Below are positions 1 to 6,971 of a stretch of DNA of 20,553 nt, piece after piece. The position numbers and the translations under genes are program-made. A model generated the notes under the pieces. The model did not search any database. It was not told the origin of the DNA and saw only the letters and a program-made list of their open reading frames with translations. How positions within the stretch are numbered: position 1 is the first letter of the stretch; every line of letters begins with the position of its first letter. The DNA comes from Lingula anatina (Eukaryota; Brachiopoda; Lingulata; Lingulida; Lingulidae): contig NW_019775600.1 of the NCBI RefSeq assembly GCF_001039355.2, forward strand, positions 215,364 to 235,916, in the 5' to 3' direction.

Positions 1-437
1 GGGGGGGGGGCCGGGGGGGGGGTTAGGGGGTGATGATGTATTATTTTAGATTAGTGTTTTATTTTTCAGTCCTACGTTGAAATTTATCATGTGTCTTCAG
101 TTAAATGTAGTTTTTTAAGAGATGGCTGTACCCAAATAGGGCTAAAAATCATTATTTTGAGTCTTTGATGTCTACTTATTGATTAAATATTAGATACTAT
201 CTAACGTTTAACGGAATAATATTTTTCAAAAAGTATGTTTTTTTTCTGAGGTTTTTGATGCTGCACTCATCAGCACCGGTGCTCTGGTCTGTGTCCCGCC
301 TTTGTTGCCACGGAAGGTTGGCATGGGTAAACTCAGTGGGCACAACTCGCAAAACAATAAAACAGGAACGTGCCATACTCCCTTTGTCATGAACAGCAAT
401 CGGCTGTAGCTGTAGCTGAATTGGGCAGTACACTGCA
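1..437. other. Non-coding edge of window with poly-G start
   Basis: The first 32 bases are almost pure G, broken by CC and TTA, which suggests a contig edge or a slippage-prone tract. The remainder is ordinary AT-rich sequence. Overlapping open frames on both strands at 197-744 resemble no protein family and run through homopolymers. I see no gene here. Confidence 0.5.
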
Positions 438-876
438 ATACAGTGCAACACAGCGAAATACACATGAAAAAAAAAAAAAAAAATGCAGTTGCGAGTTAAC
501 ACAGGAAAGGGGAATTTCAAACCAAAAAGGGTCAAATTTATTACTTAGTACTGAATATCGCTTATACAACCAAACAAATTGGCTCGATTTTTTCGTCAGG
601 TTGGCCCCCATGTTGGTGAGTGGCTCTTCTTGGCTGGTAATGTGTCCAAGAAGAGCCATTTGCCAACATGGCTGCCAATCTAACGCTATAAAAATCTTGC
701 CGATTTGTTATGTTACAACAGCAATTAATAACCCTGTAATATAGTTTGTATTTATATCAACCTACTTGTTGGAAAAGACCGTTTCTTAGGTTATTGCAAT
801 TGCAATTTTTTAATTGTGTAATTGCAACTGGAATTGTTTTTTCAAGTGTATTGTGCTGTGTTGCACTGTATTGCGC
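438..876. mobile_element. Foldback element, about 440 bp, terminal inverted repeats
   Basis: The left end at 438-475 (beginning GCAATACAGTGCAACACAGC and running into poly-A) is repeated in reverse complement at about 838-876 with few differences. Weaker complementarity continues inward through the GCAGTTGC-like segments near 484 and 820. A second, stronger hairpin sits in the middle at 566-712. There is no coding capacity. This is best read as a non-autonomous foldback or MITE-type element. No clear target-site duplication could be assigned. Confidence 0.6.
566..712. repeat. Strong inner hairpin with arms of about 65 bases
   Basis: The segment at 600-633 (including GTGGCTCTTCTTGG) pairs with 647-681 (CCAAGAAGAGCCATTTGCCA and onward) across a loop of about 12 bases. 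Several of the few mismatches would be G:U pairs in RNA. Complementarity continues outward through the ACAAATTGGC / GCCGATTTGT segments to about 566 and 712. It lies inside the foldback element 438-876 and may be its core. A small-RNA precursor is possible but unproven. Confidence 0.6.
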
Positions 877-898
877 AAAAAATATACCCTCTACTAGT

Positions 899-1258
899 AC
901 CAGCACCACAGATTGATTTTTCTTTAGAAATTCACAGCCAATGTCTCTGGCTAAATTTGGTCAATCTTCTAACTGTGACCCTGTGGTGAAATCTCTAGGT
1001 TGATTACATGACTGTTGACTATTTGCATCACTACTCAGGATTGCCACTAATCTATGTACTGTTAAGTCAGATGGAAGTTAACTGAGGAATCTCCTGAACT
1101 AGCTCCCTACAGAGCGTGTACAATGCCACCTGTGCAGATTTAATTGCTTCCAAGATCATCTGGCCAAAAGTCACAGGATCACAGAGAACAAAATGGCCGT
1201 CTCTTTATTTAAATGCATATCTGTGAATATCTAGTGAAAATCAATCTGTGGCCCTGGT
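899..1258. mobile_element. Foldback element E1, about 360 bp
   Basis: The left end ACCAGCACCACAGATTGATT at 899 is matched in reverse complement by the right end finishing GCCCTGGT at 1251-1258. The arms also share AATTCACAG / CTGTGAATA segments, giving about 45 bases of imperfect inverted repeat. The ends resemble those of the neighbouring element at 1438-1621 (ACCAGGG, then a TTCACAGATATG-type block), so the two appear to be one family. The interior shows no gene. Confidence 0.5.
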
Positions 1259-1437
1259 CATGGTCACTAAAATTTGAATAACCTTTGATGTAAATGAGAT
1301 AGATCAAAAACTAAACGGTGTATTCATGCCCAGAAATGTAGCTATGTGTATAAAAAAACTCCCAAGTATCTAGCTGCAAAGTCGCGTATTGACCCTACAG
1401 TAATAAGTTGACGGAGTTTGATGAACGTGACAACAGG

Positions 1438-1621
1438 CTACCCTGTACCAGGGCGAGTGATAGATTTTTTTTACAGATATTCACAGATATGTCTCTAGCT
1501 AGATAGATAGTCATTTACAGCTGAACTGGGTTTAGCTGAAAATGACCATCTATCTAGCTAGAGACATATTTGTGAAAAAATAATATCTGTAAAAAATCTA
1601 TCACTCACCCTGGTAGAGGGT
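1438..1621. mobile_element. Foldback element E2, near-complete palindrome of about 170-185 bp
   Basis: The outer ends TACCAGGG (1446-1453) and CCCTGGTA (1608-1615) are reverse complements. The inner segments GATAGATTTTTTTTACAGAT and TATGTCTCTAGCTAGATAGA pair with their partners at 1532-1606. The loop is around 1518-1540. Complementarity continues a few bases beyond, into CTACCCTG on the left and AGAGGGTAA on the right. The outer TA on both sides would fit a Tc1/mariner-type TA target, but this is an inference. No coding. Confidence 0.65.
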
Positions 1622-2010
1622 AACAACAGACGGTGGAGCTGAGTCAACCGCAGCCTTTCAGTTAAACAATCCTTGAAGTGTTCTGATTCCGTGCTTTCCA
1701 CTGACCATATAGCATAAAAAATTGCCACAGAATTCATTAAAAAGCGATTAATTTTTGACACGGCACTAACCTTGCAGTGACACAGGCACAGTGCACCGAA
1801 ATAAACGCTTTCCTTACACAGGAAGTGCAACAGGATTGAACGAGGAGTGTCTTGACATGTGCAATCTCTATCCGCCAGGTGGCAGCAACTCGCAAGTAAA
1901 GCTGTAGCAGTGAGAGTTTTAATTAAAATTTATTTGCCCATTCTTTGTACACAGATAAGATATGTTGTGTCTCTCTTTTGTTGTCTATTTCAACTCTCTG
2001 GCTCAACCAT
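1622..2010. other. Intergenic sequence, no gene seen
   Basis: The minus-strand open frame at 1558-1830 overlaps the E2 palindrome and resembles no family. The only feature noted is a CTCF-like motif at 1872-1885, listed separately. Confidence 0.4.
1872..1885 (+). promoter_or_regulatory. CTCF-like motif
   Basis: CCGCCAGGTGGCAG fits the bilaterian CTCF core (CCASYAGRKGGCRS) at 13 of 14 positions. Binding is an inference. A single motif match in 20 kb can arise by chance. Confidence 0.3.
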
Positions 2011-2146
2011 TTAGAAAAAAAAAAAAAAAAGGGGACAAACTTTGAATGTAAAAATGGAATTATTAACCATTGGTAAGTATGGGAAAATTGTTGTTTACTC
2101 CAGGAAAATTCATTTTTGGCCAAAACGAAGAGTTATTATCCCTTAA
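2011..2146 (-). mobile_element. Truncated TTAA-flanked MITE, copy C
   Basis: From 2146 back to about 2011 the minus strand repeats the left third of the element at 4362-4704: TTAAGGGATAATAACTCTTC, then the GAATTTTCCTGGAGTAAACA block, then the ATTCAAAGTT block. The match stops at an A16 run (2014-2029), after which the flank is unrelated. The right-hand two thirds are missing. The intact end keeps the TTAA flank (2143-2146). Confidence 0.7.
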
Positions 2147-4009
2147 AATGCACTAATGTAAATAATAATAAGTAAATAATAATAAATAAATAACTATTTT
2201 AAGATAATAAAAAAATGAAAATTATAATAAATAAATGAGATACAAGAGGTGATCTATATTTTTCTCAAAAAGTTTCTGATCAATGTTGGCAAACATTTTT
2301 AAAATTTCAATCAGCCACAATATATATTGAGTATGGAGGACAGCCTTGATCACCTGAACATGCAGCTAGGTGCCCCTGCATGCAAACATATATCACTATA
2401 TACATAAATGATGTTAGACGGCCCCCCAAAAAATTTTAAAAAGTAAAATGTTCCTGATATTTCCATACTTTGCCATTTTCATATTTTTGGGAGTGGTTTA
2501 GATACAGTCCACATTTTCTAACAATTTTACACAGATTATTAATAATGTCCCTCTGTAAAAATCTGTGGCATTAATTTGACAATTTAAAATGTGTCTATAA
2601 TTTAAAAATGACACTGATATGACACCATGTGGTCACATTGTGGACAGATGGTGCTCCCTTGTGGAGGAATGTCATTGGTTACTGCACTGAGTTTTCCGAC
2701 CAAAATAAAATGTTGTGGGGATGAAAGCAATTTTCTTCCAACTCGCAATGTGTAAGTCAAATCAACTTAATAATTTAGAACAATTTATATGACTTTTGAG
2801 AATTACAGACAATTTCAGTTTAAAAACAATTCCAATGTTTGTTATAGCCTTCATGTAACATTTTTTTTTTCTTTTTTTTCACTACTTCAACAAAATGTGA
2901 AAAGGATGTACAGAATGATAAATAAGGTTTCATTACATTTGTAGAAATCCACAAAATTTTTTTTTTTTTCAATTAAAAAAAAAAAATTCAATATTATACC
3001 ATCCCTGCTTAATGTGCATCAATAAGAAATGCTATGGTTAGTTCTGCAGGTTTTTATTTTTTTTTATTTTCAATAAACAGATCATTAATCGAAAAATTGC
3101 ATTGAACACCGACCCAGTATCTGCAATTTAAAATGTATAAAGGGCCTTGCCAAGGCTTGGCATTAACCACACTTGAGACGCAGATGACAATAAAAGGATT
3201 TGTAGCAGACAGTCAGAATGGCTTGAACGGATCACATTCTCCAGAAAATAAGCCCAACAAACAATATCTTTATCAAAGTAGACAAATTGAAAGCTCATTT
3301 TGTAAATTTTGGGCTGAAAAAAATTCCTTTTTGCTTGGTCTGGGAGTTAATGAGCTACATGGTCAAGTGATCTCCAATCTCTTATTACAATTCAAGTTCT
3401 TTTCCTTCTATACTAATACACACAAAATACATTACAATGGATCCTTAAACAAGTCAGAGATATTGAAGCCAATTAACAGAATTAAGACATATAACAAGTG
3501 ACCTTTAACATTGTTAAATTCAGACTGCTTTAAACTTCAACTTGGAGATGAAGCCGTAAATAAAGTTTTTCACCCTTTTTAAACTGAAAACATCCTTTAA
3601 AACTTGGTTACAGTTCTTTCCAAAGAATAAAATGTATTAAAAAACTCATGTAATATCATTATAATGCATACATCTGGATATAATCTTTACCAAATGTTGA
3701 TTTAATTTGATTTAAATGTGGAAGTTTCTAAAATGAAGTTTGGCTGTGAAATCACCACTATGACATATTTACCATTTGGTAATAAAGCAATTTATCAGAA
3801 TATATTGACCTTTTTTTCCTGTTCAGCATAAATTCTATCACGTATATATGTACAAAATATACACAAATATGTACAAAATATCATCTAAACACCAGATAGT
3901 GGGTCTAAGTCTCATGAAAGTAATTTATTTTATCCCAGTATTATTCAACATGTTAGTATGAATTAGATCACCTTCTATTGCAATTCCTGTACTAGTGTAG
4001 TTCTATGAA
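2147..4009. other. AT-rich intergenic sequence, no gene seen
   Basis: This stretch contains AATAAATAA-type simple sequence (about 2160-2240), poly-T/poly-A tracts (2862-2990 and 3050-3070) and a short duplicated ATGTACAAAATAT motif (3848-3880). The open frame at 3133-3501 (122 codons) resembles no family, has unremarkable composition and lacks splice or coding support. The GCCAAGGCTTGGC palindrome near 3150 is short. A CTCF-like match on the minus strand near 2646-2662 (CCACAAGGGAGCACCA) is weaker than the one at 1872. Confidence 0.4.
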
Positions 4010-4282
4010 AGCACTCAGATTCAGATATCATACCAGCTGAATGCATCCAACTCTGTCGGAATTCTTGCTAAAATGCAATGTATTCAGCTTAATTATCCAC
4101 CACGCCCCCCCCCCCCTCCAGCAGCAAGGGGGTAATCAACTTTCACGATCACTCGGCTTACGTAATTTCTCTTAGCTGAAATAGGAGGCATGTCAGACAA
4201 TAAAGCTGATCACATCATCATTAACAAAAATCTCCACAGAGTTAGATCAATCCAGCTGGTATGATGTCTGAATCTGAATGCT
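4010..4282. mobile_element. Foldback element F1 with shared GGGGGTAATCAACTTTC core
   Basis: The left arm (4010-4095, including CAGATTCAGATATCATACCA) is complementary to the right arm (about 4200-4282, including TGGTATGATGTCTGAATCTG). The arms are about 85 bases with scattered mismatches. Between them lies AAGGGGGTAATCAACTTTCA, then CACTCGGCTTACG, then GGAGGCATGTCAGACA. This order is shared with the foldbacks at 11763-12256 and 16261-16511, whose arms differ. A C12 run (4105-4116) interrupts the core. There is no coding sequence. Confidence 0.65.
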
Positions 4283-4361
4283 CCCTATAATACAACTGTG
4301 TTCTATGTTAACTGTAATCTATCAACAATTCCATACCATACCCTTACTATGACCTGTATAT

Positions 4362-4704
4362 TTAAGGGATAATAACTCTTCATTTTGGCCAAAAAATGAA
4401 TTTTCCTGGAGTAAACAATTTTCCCATACTTACCAATGGCTAATGAATCCATTTTTACATTCAAAGTTAGTCCCTGGTTTTTTTTTCTAAAAAGTTTGGT
4501 TTTTTGTTAAAATCTCTTTAGAGATTATAACAGAGTATAGCCATCAATGGAGGTCATGTGGTCTGATGACAAGCTCAGATATCAGAATAATAGCTGTAAC
4601 TGCCATTTTTCTTGTACAACAGAATATATTATATTTCTATGAGTTGTTCACAATGTTTTTATTGTGAAATATAGATCTCATATGAAGAGTTATTATCCCT
4701 TTAA
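4362..4704 (+). mobile_element. TTAA-flanked MITE, copy A (343 bp)
   Basis: The left end TTAAGGGATAATAACTCTTC (4362-4381) and the right end GAAGAGTTATTATCCCTTTAA (4684-4704) are inverted repeats, each including TTAA. The interior matches the copy at 18900-19244 almost throughout (CCATCAATGGAGGTCA, AGACAAGCTCAGATATCAGA and similar blocks), and part of it recurs reversed at 2011-2146. It has no open frame of note. A TTAA target with short terminal inverted repeats is the signature of piggyBac-type non-autonomous elements; the superfamily is an inference. Confidence 0.8.
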
Positions 4705-5285
4705 TTGAACATTTTGGACTTTAGAGAAGAGAAATAAACCTGCTTATAGATCTGAGGCCTCCTGTTATTTCTGCCTAATGAGACTGATACAATAAATTCT
4801 GGTCTATTTCTTCTGGGAACCAAGACCACATGACAAGGTTGGTCTACCCTACAACCCACTGTTGTTAACTAAAATGATGTCTAATTTATTATTCATTGCC
4901 TTCTTTTTCAAAAATAGAAGCAACTAGAGGATCAGAGGGGCGATACCGCCTCTGGATATTGTACCACCAGCTGGAGTAAGCGCATTCGGATGGAAAACCA
5001 AAAAAAAAAAAAAAGGGATACCACTATCAGTCTTGTGCTTGGCAAGCTCTATAAAATGCAATAAACAAGAGTTCTCAAAATATGCAAAAATGCACAAAGA
5101 ACATAACTGTAAAAATGGTCCAATCAAGTGGTTTTTCCAATTCATGAATTGACCTGTATTTTCCTAACACTGATCACTCCTGTGATTTTCTAGACAATAG
5201 GCCTGATGGTTTTCCTTGAAATGTGTTATCAGTGTTGCATATATGCTGACAAAAGAAAAAACCTAGGGGCAACACTGGGCACATC

Positions 5286-6000
5286 TCTCTTAGTTTTGAA
5301 GATAAGAGGGGCAAGAAAATATGCAAAGTTCAGTTCATGATAAAAAAGTAGATCAAAGGTCAATTTCAAAGTCACAGTTTATGACTTCCTTTTCAGGTTC
5401 AATACTAACTATGGATATTTCTTTGCCAATTTTGGAGACATAAAGGCCAGAAAACATGCACAGTACAGTTCATCATAAAAAGTAGGTCAAAGGTCCATTT
5501 CAAGTTTACAGTTAGATTGCCAGTATATGACTTCCTCTTCAAGTTCAATAGTAAATATTGGTGTATCTATGCCAGTTTTCAAGATATAAGGGACGGAAAT
5601 TTTGCAAAGTTCAATTTATGGTAAAAAGTAGGTTAAAAATCAAATTCAGTGTTACAGTAAGATTGCCAATAGACTACTTCCTATTCAAGTTCAAAAGTAA
5701 CTATGGACGTATTTCTGCCAGTTCTGGAGATATAGGGGCCAGAAAATTTGGAAAGTTCAGTTCATGGTGAAAAGTAGGTCAAATGTCAATTACAAGATCA
5801 CATATTGATTGCCAGTATATGACTTCCTATTCAAGTTTAATAATAACTATGGGCATAGTAATACCAGTTTTGGAGATATAAGGGGCAGAAAATTTGCAAA
5901 GTTCAGTTCATGGTGAAATGTAGGTCAAAGTTCAATTTCAAGGTCATAGTTAGATTGCCAGTATGTGACTTCCCATTCCAGTTTAATAGTGTCTATAGTA
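5286..6000 (+). repeat. Tandem array, about five 146-bp units
   Basis: The marker CTTCCT (last copy CTTCCC) recurs at 5385, 5531, 5677, 5823 and 5969, exactly 146 bases apart each time. Other markers in every unit are GAGATATAAGG-like, AAAATTTGCAAAGTTCAGTT-like and AGGTCAA-like segments. Units differ by substitutions but not noticeably in length. 146 is not a multiple of 3 and reading frames do not persist, so the array is non-coding. Two units of the same family occur at about 7600-7890. Confidence 0.9.
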
Positions 6001-6360
6001 TAGTATAGTAACTGCTACTTTTGGAGTATTTCACATTTTATCTTCTCCACTGAATATTGCTACATTGTACTTTTTGATATAGCGCAACTCTTAAACCATA
6101 TAGAAAACATAAAAATGGACACTACTTTCAGTATTGCGCTTGAAAAGTTCTACAAAATGCAAAAAACAAGAGGTCTCTAGCATTTACGGTTCCAAAATTA
6201 GGGAGTTTTCAGTCTAAACATCTAATGGCTGCTTTTCCCATGAAAATTCACCAATTGACCCCCAAACCAAAAATGAAAGGAGACCCTAATTGCTTCCCTT
6301 CAATAAAAGGGAGAATATGAGTTCTTAGGTCTGTGTAATTTCTGAAAATTGGCACAAAAA

Positions 6361-6366
6361 TTTATT
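6361..6366 (-). promoter_or_regulatory. Candidate TRMT10C polyadenylation signal (AATAAA)
   Basis: TTTATT on the plus strand reads AATAAA on the minus strand, about 430 bases past the TRMT10C stop. It is the first canonical signal I find downstream, and it lies inside the Helitron-like element. Confidence 0.35.
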
Positions 6367-6793
6367 GGGGGAAAAAATCCCACTTTTAGAAAATTTTGGC
6401 CCATTTGACTTTCAAATAAAGGTCAAGGGTCAAATATAAGGGCATTTTTGGAATCTCCACATGACTTTTGGTCAGACTGCTGTAGCAACTTTTCCCATAT
6501 TTCCTTCAGTATATTTAGCATTGAATTTTCAAAAATTTTGACAAGGGTGCATTTCAACGAGCATCACAACAAGGCGAATGCACTCACTGAGACAAAAAAA
6601 TCCAGAGGGCTCAAGTTGAGATTATATGTGACCTAAATCCAAGAGATGGGCACACAGGCCCTTGCCGTCTACGAAGAGAAACAGTAACAATGACTTGTAT
6701 CCCATGCCACCCTGCTGAGCCGGTAGAGCTCACGGAGCCGGCGGAGCAGTACGATACGGGCCGGGACTAAAACCGTGAGCACTGCTGGTGGTA

Positions 6794-6971
6794 CTAATAA
6801 AACTTCCTCCTGCGTTTCTCCTTGACAACCAAATTCTCTTCATTTTGCTCCAGTTTTCTTCTCGGTACAGATCTTTTAAGAGCCTCATAAGCATTTCCAG
6901 TGTCACGTAGTTCAACAAGGTACTTAAGCACTTTGTTGAGAGGAAGTATACTGGTTTGACCACTTCGTAAT
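6794..6971 (-). CDS. TRMT10C: TRMT10C last coding exon
   Basis: The acceptor CTTTCAG (AG at 6973-6972) opens the exon at 6971. Joining after 8676 restores the Lys codon and gives KLRSGQTSILPLNKVLKYLV, which continues the SPOUT domain. The exon encodes 58 residues with a strongly basic tail (KEKRRRKFY) and stops at TAG (6796-6794). The 3'UTR begins directly against the Helitron-like repeat. Confidence 0.9.

Larger units (their letters stand above)
4924..6775 (-). mobile_element. Helitron-like non-autonomous element, copy 1 (pearl-like)
   Basis: Read on the minus strand, the element ends with a hairpin (stem AGAGG/CCTCT, 4934-4953), six bases, then CTAG (4927-4924) followed by T. This is the arrangement of a Helitron 3' end (hairpin, CTRR, host T). 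The centre is a tandem array of 146-bp units (5286-6000), bracketed on both sides by a related module containing AAGCTCTATAAAATGCAATA. The far end, read from similarity with copy 2, lies near 6775 (GGCCGGGACTAAAA), about 20 bases from the TRMT10C stop codon. No helicase or Rep protein is present. Bivalve 'pearl' repeats have this layout, so I infer the same class. The 5' boundary is uncertain, since an expected A|TC junction was not found cleanly. Confidence 0.65.

Noticed and set aside
3133-3501. 122-codon open frame on the plus strand
   Set aside because: No family resemblance, no splice or promoter context, in AT-rich repeat-laden DNA; length within chance expectation.
5558-5770. Open frame inside the 146-bp array
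   Set aside because: The unit length is not divisible by 3, so no frame is kept from unit to unit.
5286-6000. CRISPR array
   Set aside because: Units are continuous 146-bp direct repeats without constant short repeats and unique spacers, in a eukaryotic genome.
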